64,000 nucleotides of DNA from Nakaseomyces glabratus (lineage: Eukaryota > Ascomycota > Saccharomycetes > Saccharomycetales > Saccharomycetaceae): NCBI RefSeq assembly GCF_010111755.1, contig NC_088960.1:186001-250000 (forward strand), written 5' to 3'. The notes beneath the pieces are model-generated. The model ran no database searches. It worked only from the letters and a program-made list of their open reading frames with translations, and was not told the DNA's origin. The position numbers and the translations under genes are program-made. Shown piece by piece: positions 21,280 to 30,477 of the stretch (its first letter is position 1; the number at the start of each line of letters is the position of its first letter).

Positions 21280-24200
21280 ATGTACCAGTATTCAAATCAA
21301 ACTGGGAACGGGGTGTATGGGAATCCTCCCATGCAACCCTTGCAGAATTATGGTTCTAGTGGCTATCAGCAAACGGCACCAATGCAGCAACCGTTACAGA
21401 CAGGGTATCAACAGCCAATGCAGCAAACAATGAACCAGAATCAGGGAATGCAATTGCCACAGCAACAATATCAGCAACAACAGCCCTTGCAGCAACAGCC
21501 TATGCAGCAACAGCCTATGCAACAGCAATCATTCCAACAGCCTCAATTGCAACAACCTTTGCAACAACAACCTACTCAAACTGGTATGCAGCAACAACCA
21601 TTGCAGCAGCAACTTACTCAATCTGGTATGCTGCAACAACCTTTACAACCACAGATGCAACAATCTTCTCAAACAATTCAACCAAATCAACTGAATGTTC
21701 AAAACACCGTCCAGTCTCAACAGTCCGTTCAGCCTTTGCTACCACAGCAAACAGGTTTTTATAGGCAAGGCAACCAACCCGTATTGGAACCTTTAAAGCC
21801 AACTGCGACTGGGTTTGTTAACTCTTTTGCTAATAACGGTCTTGATAATAATTTGAAAATCCCTGCTATCAGATTATCATTCATAACAGCGCAAGATCAG
21901 GCTAAGTTTGAAACATTGTTTAGATCTATTGTCACCAAAGGTTCTAATACAGTTTCTGGTGAAAATTGTAGAGCTATTCTAATGAAATCAGGATTGCAGC
22001 CATCACAACTGGCTAGGATTTGGCAACTCAGTGATACAAATCGTGCAGGTGAGCTGCTGTTCCCTGAATTCGCTTTAGCTATGCACTTAATTAACAACGT
22101 GCTGCAAGGTGACTCAATTCCATATGAACTTGATTCCAAGACAAAGAATGAGGTTTCCAGTTTTATTGATGCAATTAACTTGAGTGTTGTTTCAACAGAG
22201 TCTGACTTTAAGACACCATTTGATGATTTATTTAAACCTCAGCAATCCTTGCAGCCACAGGGCACAGGATTTTTACCTCAAACCTCTTTCGGTTTGCCTG
22301 CACAACCTACAGGCGGATTTGGACAACCACAACCAACCACTTTTGGTCAACTTCAAGCTCAAGTGACTGGCGGTTTTGGACAGCCACAGCCCACAACGTT
22401 TGGTTTACAGCCTCAAACGACAGGGGGCTTCGTGCAAGCTCAACAGGTAACAGGTGGTATTGCTCAGCAACCTTCTATGAATCCATTGACACAACAAGGT
22501 ACAGGTTTTGCTCAGAATCAACAAGGTACTGGCGGCTTCTTACAACAACAGGGTACAGGAAGTTTTAATAATGCTGGTTTTGTTCAACCTCAAAATACTG
22601 GAAGTTTTGTACCGCAACAACAGCAACAACCAGTTGTTCAATCACAGCCAATTGCGCCACAATCGACTGGGGGTTTTGGTCCACCAATGCCAACTACCTT
22701 TGGTATCCAACCTCAAAGTACTGGGGGCTTTGTGCAACCACAAGTTACTGGAGGTCTTCAACCTGCGTTAACTGGTAACATTCCTCAAACATCTTTTGGT
22801 GCACAACCATTTAATCAGCAATTGCAACCACAAGCTACTGGGTATCTTCCTCCTTCTCAATTCTCTGCCACTATGCCTTTAACTGCTCAAAAAACAGGTT
22901 TTGGAAATAATGAAATTTATGCCCAATCTAATTTTAATGGTCCTTCCTTTTCTACACAGGAATCGGATATTATTACTAGTGAAGAGAAATCATTGTTTTA
23001 CAAGATATTTGAAACGTTTTCTCAAAACCGTGGCGTATTAGACTCAGCAACAGCTGTCGAAATCTTTAGAAAGTCTGGTCTGAACAGATCTGATCTTGAA
23101 AAGATTTGGAACCTATGTGATATCAATAATACTGGACAACTAAACAAGCAAGAGTTCGCTCTTGGTATGCATTTGGTTTATGGTAGACTAAATGGTCGCA
23201 GCATCCCTGACAGACTTCCACCCAGTCTCATTCCCTCAAGTACTAAAATCCTTGATAATGTCAAGAATCAATTGATATCTAGCTCCTCTGATGGGAATAG
23301 AAAATCTTTCACCAGAATGGATGCCCTAAGTTACAAGAATGATGATAATGACAAATTGCCAAATTTCAGAAACAGAAGAAAGAATTACCCAACAGATAAT
23401 GATGCTGATAAGGAAAGACAGAGAAGACAGGAGAGAGAAAGAGAAGAAGCTGCCAAGAAGAAAGAACAAGAGAGAAAAACTAAGATGGATATCGAAAGAG
23501 CCCGCAAACAAGGTAGTTTTACCAACTCAGAACCAGAGTTTACAGATGTTTCTGTTTCTGAAATTGAGGATATAAAGCGCAGAATCACCGAAGCACAGCA
23601 AAAATTGGCTGTAAGAAATCAATCAATCCCCAACGATCTCAAAAAACGTTTCAACGAAGTTGTTGCTAGATTACCAACTCTGTTTGTGGAAATTTACAAA
23701 GTTGATACAGAAATCATGCAAGCTCGGATTGAGTTATGTAAAAGAAGAACTCCATCTTCGATTATAGGTACTGGACCAGGTGGTAGTATTACAGAGGATG
23801 ACAGAAGAAAAGCAAAGAGTAAAGCCTTGTTAAGATCTCGCATGAATGCACTAACTGGTAAGGGAGACAACTCAGACGAACCTGATATTGAATCTGAATC
23901 GTTCACTAAAGAAATTGAGAAAATTCAATCAGAAAGTGCTCAAAATAAGAAGATCATTAAAGATATTAGAATATCAATTTCTGAATTATCAGCTCCTATT
24001 AGATCCATTATGACTGGCTCACTCCCTACATGTTCTTCTACAGATTTCGAAAAGTGGGAAATTGGTGTTGGCTTGGAGAACGATGTAAGGGAATTTGTCC
24101 TAACTTTGAAGAAAGGACTACTCTATGTTTCTGAACCGTCCCATATGAACTCTAATCAAACACTGTCTCATCCACCAGCTGCTGCTCTAAAGAAAGAAGC

Positions 24201-25404
24201 CACAGGTGAAGACCGTGCTGCTCAACTGAAGGAGCAAGCTCAAAAGAGAATGAAAGAGCGTTTAGCTAAATTCGGTATTAGCAGAAGAGAAACTAGGGAT
24301 CTTGAATCCTCTAAACAACAGGAGTCAGGTTCCACTCCAGATGCTGTACCAGCTGCCCAAACTGCTAATGCATCTCAAACACCATTTGAGGAGGTTATTT
24401 CAAGTCCACAAAAAATGGAAGTAACTTCAACTGCTGGTGAAGACAATGAGGAAGAGGATGAAGAAGAGCGCAAACTGAAAGAACAATTAGAATTATTAAA
24501 ACAAAAGAAAAATGCTGAAAAGGAGAAAAGACTAGCTGATTTGCGAAGACAGATTGAAGAAGCAGAGAAGGAAGAAGAGCACCCCAGTGTAGCACAAAGT
24601 AACAGTGGAAATGTACAATCTTCTTCAAATCAACCTGCCAGTGTTCCTGTTGCTAATAGTCAACCACAGAATTTGCAGAACACACATATCACCACTAAAC
24701 CTCTTTCATTGAATCAAACTGGTAGTAGTTATGATATGGCTTCAAATACTTATTTTAAGCCAACTCAAACATCACAATCTGCATTTGATAGGGAGAAAGC
24801 TGAGCAGCAAAGAAAAATCCAGAGAGGTCTTGAAAGCGATGACGATGGATGGTCAGATGATGATGATGATTTATACAGCAAGCCAAACACTGCTCCTCAA
24901 ACTGCCCCAGTACTAGATAGCTCTAATACACCACAACCAGGGATGAATGCATCTGTTCCAGCACCTATTGCTCCTCCGATCCCTACCCCACAGGCAAGTT
25001 CTCCAGCAGTTCCAGTCGCGCCTCCAATTCCTGCTGTTACTCCTTCAGAATCTTCGATTCCCATGACCTCAAACGCCGATGTAGCTGGAGCTGATCATTT
25101 GGATCAAGATACTGATATATCTGGTGCAGCAGCATCAGCAGATAAGCAAAACACTTCTCATGTTAGCCATATCCCTCCTGTTCCAGTTGCTCCACCGTTG
25201 CCTCAAGTGAGCTCAATAGCACCACCACCTCCTCTGCCAAATTTGTCCGTACCACAACCTCATGAAACTGTTGATAATGACGATGGTTCGGATGTTTTGT
25301 CCATACCAGACTCTGTTGAATCAGATAAGGAAGATCTGGCACCAGCTGGTCATACTCCTGCAGCTATGGGAATTCCACCTCCACCGCCTCTACCTAATTT
25401 TTGA
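21280..25404 (+). CDS. PAN1: EH-domain endocytic scaffold and Arp2/3 activator
   Basis: The product is 1,374 aa from the ATG at 21280 (MYQYSNQTGNG). The frame extends 19 codons upstream without an ATG, so this start is preferred. Order: a Gln-rich N-terminus; EH domain 1 (~196-275, with a DTNRAGELLFPEF EF-hand loop); a Gln/Gly-rich linker with many TGGF repeats; EH domain 2 (~567-645, DINNTGQLNKQEF); a charged coiled coil (~700-1150 in segments); an acidic stretch DDDGWSDDDDD; and a Pro-rich tail with PPPPLPNF. Pan1 couples cargo adaptors to actin at endocytic patches with End3 and Sla1. The xxQxTG repeats fit Ark1/Prk1 phosphorylation sites, which turn the complex off. The PAN1-IST3-DJP1-AIM21-MPH1 order equals YIR006C-YIR002C in S. 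cerevisiae. Confidence 0.95.
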   Translation: MYQYSNQTGNGVYGNPPMQPLQNYGSSGYQQTAPMQQPLQTGYQQPMQQTMNQNQGMQLPQQQYQQQQPLQQQPMQQQPMQQQSFQQPQLQQPLQQQPTQTGMQQQPLQQQLTQSGMLQQPLQPQMQQSSQTIQPNQLNVQNTVQSQQSVQPLLPQQTGFYRQGNQPVLEPLKPTATGFVNSFANNGLDNNLKIPAIRLSFITAQDQAKFETLFRSIVTKGSNTVSGENCRAILMKSGLQPSQLARIWQLSDTNRAGELLFPEFALAMHLINNVLQGDSIPYELDSKTKNEVSSFIDAINLSVVSTESDFKTPFDDLFKPQQSLQPQGTGFLPQTSFGLPAQPTGGFGQPQPTTFGQLQAQVTGGFGQPQPTTFGLQPQTTGGFVQAQQVTGGIAQQPSMNPLTQQGTGFAQNQQGTGGFLQQQGTGSFNNAGFVQPQNTGSFVPQQQQQPVVQSQPIAPQSTGGFGPPMPTTFGIQPQSTGGFVQPQVTGGLQPALTGNIPQTSFGAQPFNQQLQPQATGYLPPSQFSATMPLTAQKTGFGNNEIYAQSNFNGPSFSTQESDIITSEEKSLFYKIFETFSQNRGVLDSATAVEIFRKSGLNRSDLEKIWNLCDINNTGQLNKQEFALGMHLVYGRLNGRSIPDRLPPSLIPSSTKILDNVKNQLISSSSDGNRKSFTRMDALSYKNDDNDKLPNFRNRRKNYPTDNDADKERQRRQEREREEAAKKKEQERKTKMDIERARKQGSFTNSEPEFTDVSVSEIEDIKRRITEAQQKLAVRNQSIPNDLKKRFNEVVARLPTLFVEIYKVDTEIMQARIELCKRRTPSSIIGTGPGGSITEDDRRKAKSKALLRSRMNALTGKGDNSDEPDIESESFTKEIEKIQSESAQNKKIIKDIRISISELSAPIRSIMTGSLPTCSSTDFEKWEIGVGLENDVREFVLTLKKGLLYVSEPSHMNSNQTLSHPPAAALKKEATGEDRAAQLKEQAQKRMKERLAKFGISRRETRDLESSKQQESGSTPDAVPAAQTANASQTPFEEVISSPQKMEVTSTAGEDNEEEDEEERKLKEQLELLKQKKNAEKEKRLADLRRQIEEAEKEEEHPSVAQSNSGNVQSSSNQPASVPVANSQPQNLQNTHITTKPLSLNQTGSSYDMASNTYFKPTQTSQSAFDREKAEQQRKIQRGLESDDDGWSDDDDDLYSKPNTAPQTAPVLDSSNTPQPGMNASVPAPIAPPIPTPQASSPAVPVAPPIPAVTPSESSIPMTSNADVAGADHLDQDTDISGAAASADKQNTSHVSHIPPVPVAPPLPQVSSIAPPPPLPNLSVPQPHETVDNDDGSDVLSIPDSVESDKEDLAPAGHTPAAMGIPPPPPLPNF

Positions 25405-25577
25405 AAGGCACATTGTCACAATAGTCACTTAGAGAGGTATTGTTTGTCCAATAATAAGGTATTGTTAGCACATGTTTGTATCATAGAGAAATATATATTG
25501 TTTACAAATCGACAAATTTATATTATTATCTTGAGTTTGAGTCAATATTGTAATCTCTTCATACTTGACATATATTT

Positions 25578-26087
25578 TTATCTTGAGTAGCTGGCCATAG
25601 GGTCATTTAACTCATCTTCTTCATTATTTGTGTATTTGGTTTCCTTTTGAATGTTATCGGTTGATAAATGGTCCTTATGGATATCTATTTTATCTTTCGA
25701 TAAAAACTCTCTTACTGCTTCTGTGTATTCAGGTATGTCATCTCGAGGGGTGAAAAAGATGTGATCGACTTTAATTTGTCTACCAGCCACTGTTATGCCA
25801 TTGAGATTATCAACGGCAAGGATTGTTGACCTCTGATCCTCATATTTCAGGAATGCAAAACCCTTTGATTCGTGAGTCTCCTTGTCACGGACAAGTAATA
25901 CATCAACGGGGACGCCATACTGTGAAAATATGGTAAGTAAATCACCTTCTGTCAACTGTCTGTTCAATCCTCCAATGAATATGTATGCCTGATCCTTGTA
26001 TTCCTGATGCCAGGAGTGTTCCGGCTTTAGTATACCAGCTTCTAGTTCCTTCTCATTGATTCTTTGGATAGCCTTGATCTGATTCAT
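25578..26087 (-). CDS. IST3: RES-complex RRM splicing factor Ist3/Snu17
   Basis: A 169-aa protein with one RRM at about residues 32-110 (RNP2 AYIFIGGL, RNP1 SKGFAFLKY). The N-terminal MNQIKAIQRINEKELEAGIL and the HSWHQEYKDQAYIF segment are typical of the Snu17/Ist3 family (148 aa in S. cerevisiae). Ist3 forms the RES complex with Bud13 and Pml1 in the activated spliceosome and aids splicing of weak introns and pre-mRNA retention. The C-terminal tail (KDHLSTDNIQKE onward) is acidic and low in conservation. It is convergent with PAN1 and follows DJP1 at the YIR005W position. Confidence 0.93.
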   Translation of the reverse strand: MNQIKAIQRINEKELEAGILKPEHSWHQEYKDQAYIFIGGLNRQLTEGDLLTIFSQYGVPVDVLLVRDKETHESKGFAFLKYEDQRSTILAVDNLNGITVAGRQIKVDHIFFTPRDDIPEYTEAVREFLSKDKIDIHKDHLSTDNIQKETKYTNNEEDELNDPMASYSR

Positions 26088-26449
26088 GAAATCTGATTCA
26101 CGTGTTAGTGAATATATTATTATCTATCAACCATTCATGATATCAGCCGGTAGTGGATCAGATTGCCATATTTATTATTTACAAGTTTGTAGCGTAAATA
26201 TCTCGAAACCAAGATATTTTACTGCTAGAGTGATATGAATGAATTGATGACCAAATTAGCATGGAGGTCGTACTCAAGCTCTAGGGCCATGCATTTGTAA
26301 CACTGAGTAAGCTATTTTAATATTGTTTTGGTGTCATGCCTTGAATAATGCCAATGAGATAGTTATATGTACAAAAAAATACTTATGACAAAACAAATAA
26401 ACATCGATTGATCTTCGTAGAATCATAGGTATACTTTGACTAAATTACA
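26088..26449. other. IST3-DJP1 intergenic region
   Basis: 362 bp of AT-rich sequence holding the IST3 promoter and the DJP1 3' end (tandem, minus strand). No other feature seen. Confidence 0.6.
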
Positions 26450-27727
26450 CTAGGTATTCCTATGCTTCTTAGTGGCTTCTGCTACCAACTCTTCGAATAT
26501 TTGCGCTTCTTCTTGTTCAGATTTAGTTCTGTAAGTCTTTTGGAAAACTTTGCCTAATAGTCTTAAGGCCTCTGCCCTCTTTATACGTGTATTGAGGTCT
26601 ATCTTTTGATCATCAAGTACTTTATCGCACACACTCCTCAGTGTTGATGTCATTTCGAACTTAGTTCCATGCCATGCCGCCGATAAGACCTTACCCATAA
26701 GTAATTGTTCCTGTTGTGCTAATTCTTCAGCAGTTGGTTTCGGTTTAGGAGCTGTTGTTGTTTCTGTCTCTGTCTTCTGTTGATTCTTACTGTTTTCTTC
26801 AGTATCCTCAGTGGAGGCTTCCTTCATTTTTTCAAGCTCTTTCATAGTATTTTGAGCATCAATAGCAGCAGACACCGTCCTCAGTGTGTCCATAAGCACA
26901 CCGCCTTTAGCTTTCACCGAATGAAATATGCCACCAAACCCAAATAGGTTTTGCGAGGCCAAAAAAATCTTTGCTTTCTCACAGTAAATATCACCTATAG
27001 TATGTAAAATATCAACACCAAAAGATTCCATCTTCAGCATATTTGCTTCTTCTTCAAACTTCTTTTGGAAAGAATTCTTGCATGCGTCGTCGTAAACACT
27101 CTCGGTCAGTATCGAAAGCCTTTCAATCAGTGTCTTACTCAACTCTTCAATTCTTTTCTCTCTTTCAATTTTCTGTTGTTCTTCAAATTCTTCTAGTTTT
27201 GTCTTCTTTTTCTGATTGACCGCATCATCCTTGGGCTTTGTGCCTTCAGGATCAGGATGTACCGTTATGTCTTGACCACTACCTTGTACATGGCCATTCT
27301 TCTTCATTTCTTCCTCTTTCTCTTTACGTTTCTGAGCCTCCTCTGCTTCTTTCTGCTTCTGTGCTTCATCCTCGGCGTTTAGTTCCTCTGTCTTTTGGAG
27401 ATTCTTCAGCAACGTCAACTCACCAATGTAGGATGCAAATGCTTCACCACCAAATATGGCGCTAAATTGCTCCGCTGCATCTTCAAATCCACCCTTTGGT
27501 ATAGCTTCTTGCTTACCAAACTTATCGTACTTGGCTCGCAGCTCCTCGCTACTTAGCACTTGGTAGGCTTCTGATATGGCCTGAAACCGCTCTGTCGCCG
27601 TGGGATCGTTGGGATTCTTGTCAGGGTGCTCCTGTATAGACTTCTTTCTGTACGCTTTCTTAATCTCAACGGCAGTAGCAGTGGGCCCAATACCCAACAA
27701 ATCGTAGTACGTGGAATCTACAACCAT
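26450..27727 (-). CDS. DJP1: cytosolic DnaJ co-chaperone for peroxisomal import
   Basis: A 425-aa type III J-protein. The J domain occupies residues ~5-72 (YYDLLGI, HPD in EHPDKNPND). It runs into FGGEAFASYIGELTLLKNLQ, the DJP1/CAJ1-type X domain, then a Lys/Glu coiled coil (~125-200) and a conserved C-terminal domain. Djp1 stimulates Hsp70 and is needed for efficient peroxisomal protein import and for ER-routed delivery of some mitochondrial proteins. CAJ1 is the alternative paralogue. Length (Djp1 is 432 aa) and position at the YIR004W slot, between IST3 and AIM21, decide for DJP1. Confidence 0.92.
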   Translation of the reverse strand: MVVDSTYYDLLGIGPTATAVEIKKAYRKKSIQEHPDKNPNDPTATERFQAISEAYQVLSSEELRAKYDKFGKQEAIPKGGFEDAAEQFSAIFGGEAFASYIGELTLLKNLQKTEELNAEDEAQKQKEAEEAQKRKEKEEEMKKNGHVQGSGQDITVHPDPEGTKPKDDAVNQKKKTKLEEFEEQQKIEREKRIEELSKTLIERLSILTESVYDDACKNSFQKKFEEEANMLKMESFGVDILHTIGDIYCEKAKIFLASQNLFGFGGIFHSVKAKGGVLMDTLRTVSAAIDAQNTMKELEKMKEASTEDTEENSKNQQKTETETTTAPKPKPTAEELAQQEQLLMGKVLSAAWHGTKFEMTSTLRSVCDKVLDDQKIDLNTRIKRAEALRLLGKVFQKTYRTKSEQEEAQIFEELVAEATKKHRNT

Positions 27728-28061
27728 CGCTAACTATGTTCTTTAATTATGTATCGTACTCACTCAAATAAAGTATCAATTTCAGCTTGTCCCACCGTAT
27801 ACTTGTAAAATTAGCCACCTAATCGTTTTCTGAGTATTCAATGGTTGAGTCCATCCATGTGTTTGCCAACAAGTCTGCGAAGTATGCTGTGTTGAAGTAG
27901 CTCTTAATTCTTCGATTCTGAGCTCTTAGAGCCTTGAACATGGGAGGGCATAGTATACGGTATAATTAAGGTTTATACCAGGACATAGTATCATTGAATT
28001 TGATGAATTGTTCACATATTTCTTAGAGTCGGTAGCTTTTGCTGCTTATACATTTACATAA
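27728..28061. other. DJP1-AIM21 intergenic region
   Basis: 334 bp containing the DJP1 promoter and the AIM21 3' flank. No other feature seen. Confidence 0.6.
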
Positions 28062-30167
28062 CTATTCATTGTCTAGCGGTTCGGCTTCAGTTGGGAGAGT
28101 TCCTGACTCTTCTCTGGCCTCAGTGTCTAGTTTCTGTTCAGGGGAAGGCTCTTGAACATCCAAAGTAGTTTTAGTAGGTTCATTGTCCAAGATGTCTGAA
28201 GATGTACCAGTTGGTACGTTGACTAGTACGGGTTCTGCAGATTTTGTTTGTTCTTCTTTAACTGTAAGTTCTTCTTTAACTGGTTTTTCTTCTTCAACTG
28301 TTTTTTCTTGTTCAACTGTTTCCTCTTCTTCAACAGTAGATTCAGACGCCATTAGTTCTTTCTCCATTTCACGTTCTTCCTGTTCTTCCATGTTTTGCTC
28401 CTCTGTTTCTACATAGTTGTCCTGATCACGGCAGTCAATGTCGTCATCCGCGTCGTGAACAACTTGCCCTTTGATACTCAGTTTCCATGCACTGAATATC
28501 TCGATGGTGTTTCCTGTCTCTGAAACTTTCACCTTCTCAGTGGTGGCCACTTTTGTTGGAAGTTTGCGCCCTCGAGGACCTCTTGCTCTACCATGACGAA
28601 CATCTTTCAAATTTGTACCAGATCCAGTATCTTGGTCATTCGACGTCGAGGTTTTGTCATTAGCAGTATCTTGGGGATCTTTCAACACTTTTGCAAGTGC
28701 AGGTGGAGGCGGACCACCAGGAACCATACCTGGAAGGGCAAAAAGACCATTCAGGTTATTTGCAAACTTGGTCCTAGCATCACTATTCATTGCTCCATCA
28801 TTTTGCTCACCTTTCTTTTGGCTCTTCTCAAACTGTGCTTCTTGTTGTTTCTGTAACATCTCTTGGAAAGCTGCTATCCGTGACGATGGCTTCTTCGGAA
28901 CTGGGGGAGGTCCACGCTTCTTAGGCCTGCTTTCTGGAACATGCGGCTTCGTTTCTTCTCCATCAGCCGTTTCATTCTGGTCAGATCGGTCTTGTGATAC
29001 TTTCTCCGATGGCTCAGTTGAATCTTTGGTAGACTTTTCAGATGTTTCCGAAGTTGTTTCTGTAGTTGGCTCCTGGGACTTCCTCTGAATTTCATTAGCA
29101 GATTCGGTACTGGTCTTAGGCGCATCGTTAGATTGGTCTGGAGAAGATGACACAGATTTCTCAGAAGGCTCTTCTGTTTGTCCTTTAACCAATATTTCGC
29201 TTGAATCTTCAACAGGCTCCTTTTCGGGTTCCTCAGTGGACTTCTTCATAGGCACTTCAATTGACTCTGGAATTGATTCTTCAATCGATTCAATCTTTTG
29301 CTCCTCAATTTGTTTGTCATCAGTTTCCTCGTCTGTCTTCGCAACTGATTTCTCAATTTCATCCCTCGACTCTTGTGGTGACACCATTTCGGCCGTCTTC
29401 TCAGCTGTCTTAGCAACAAAGTCGCTAGTTTTAACAGTTTCGTTTTCAGATGTGTTATCAGAAAGCTTTTCAGAAGCTCTATTTGATTTCGTCTCCTTCA
29501 TTTCCTCATCCCGTTGCTCAGACGTTTTCATTAAAGTAGTTTCCTCCTTGTCATTAGAGATTGTATGCTCTATTGGCTTTTCCGTACCTGCAACTACTTC
29601 GTTCAGTTCATCAGAAATCTCCTTTATTGCTTCTGGATGAGAACCAGTTGTAGCTGGTAGTGGATCTTCTGTTGTGAAAGTCTCTTCTGTTCCACCAGGG
29701 ACATTTAATTCTGTAGACTCCTTCGCTTTTGAAACATCAGCCGTGTTCTCGACCATATTGGTGTCTTTATCCTCCATTGGCGAATCAGTTGCTGTCATTT
29801 CTTCAGTAGCCTTCGACCCTTGTCCATCAGCAACTGACACTGATTCAAGACTCTCAGAAGTCTGCTTCCTTCTTGGGCGCTGTGGGATACTAGGCATTTC
29901 AGGAGTATCCACCACCTGCTTGTTCTCGTGCTCTTTAGCTTTCACTACTTTAGGCCTCCGCTGAGGAACCACCGGTTCCTCACCCTTGTGTCCATGCGAA
30001 ATCAATTGCTCCATCTCTTCCAACTCCTTAGTTGTATTTGACACCAGATCAGCTATCTCTTCCGTGGTAGAGTGCCTCATGGGCCGCTGTGGCACCTCTG
30101 GCACGGGACTGTCCTCCGCGCTATCGCCCTTCTTACGCTGTGGTCTCGCTGGTATTGCTGGAATCAT
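28062..30167 (-). CDS. AIM21: actin-patch regulator Aim21
   Basis: The product is 701 aa from the ATG at 30167 (MIPAIPARPQRKKGDS); the frame upstream reaches only a GTG at 30200. It is a disordered, Glu/Ser/Thr-rich protein with repeated short Pro-Arg SH3-ligand motifs near the N-terminus (IPARPQRKK, VPQRPMR, VPQRRPK, IPQRPRRK) and a central PPPVPKKPSSRIAAFQEML. The block around FANNLNGLFALPGMVPGG is a conserved Aim21 segment. Aim21, with Tda2, caps or restrains barbed-end actin assembly at endocytic patches and binds SH3 partners such as Bbc1 and Abp1. Assignment rests on the motif pattern plus the YIR003W position. Low-complexity EE-rich repeats (EETVEQEKTVEEEKPV) near the C-terminus are probably length-variable. 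Confidence 0.88.
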   Translation of the reverse strand: MIPAIPARPQRKKGDSAEDSPVPEVPQRPMRHSTTEEIADLVSNTTKELEEMEQLISHGHKGEEPVVPQRRPKVVKAKEHENKQVVDTPEMPSIPQRPRRKQTSESLESVSVADGQGSKATEEMTATDSPMEDKDTNMVENTADVSKAKESTELNVPGGTEETFTTEDPLPATTGSHPEAIKEISDELNEVVAGTEKPIEHTISNDKEETTLMKTSEQRDEEMKETKSNRASEKLSDNTSENETVKTSDFVAKTAEKTAEMVSPQESRDEIEKSVAKTDEETDDKQIEEQKIESIEESIPESIEVPMKKSTEEPEKEPVEDSSEILVKGQTEEPSEKSVSSSPDQSNDAPKTSTESANEIQRKSQEPTTETTSETSEKSTKDSTEPSEKVSQDRSDQNETADGEETKPHVPESRPKKRGPPPVPKKPSSRIAAFQEMLQKQQEAQFEKSQKKGEQNDGAMNSDARTKFANNLNGLFALPGMVPGGPPPPALAKVLKDPQDTANDKTSTSNDQDTGSGTNLKDVRHGRARGPRGRKLPTKVATTEKVKVSETGNTIEIFSAWKLSIKGQVVHDADDDIDCRDQDNYVETEEQNMEEQEEREMEKELMASESTVEEEETVEQEKTVEEEKPVKEELTVKEEQTKSAEPVLVNVPTGTSSDILDNEPTKTTLDVQEPSPEQKLDTEAREESGTLPTEAEPLDNE

Positions 30168-30477
30168 CGCTGATATAGCTTTCGCTGTAACACTAACCAC
30201 CTAGCTGTCCCAATGCTTTAAAATCAGTCCTCTTGTTGTACCTTTCCCTTTTTGCCAATTTCCTGAAAAATGTGTGTTGATGGGCATCGATTTCTTGTAA
30301 ACTCTGAGCTTGATAATGAGGCCTTTTAGAGCGATAGGAAGCCATTGGGAGTTGAAAGTAGTGCTTACATCGGTATTGGCGTGGTCTTAATTGGTGGCGA
30401 GCTCTTTTCTGCGATGGAATAAGCCCTTGTGGGTCACAAGATAGAACAACAAGAAGTGAACAAGAGAGTAAGAACTG
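30168..30477. other. AIM21-MPH1 divergent promoter region
   Basis: 310 bp shared by the divergently transcribed AIM21 and MPH1. No distinctive element or RNA gene seen. Confidence 0.6.

Noticed and set aside
26450..27727. CAJ1 as identity of the J-protein
   Set aside because: Length and position between IST3 and AIM21 match DJP1.
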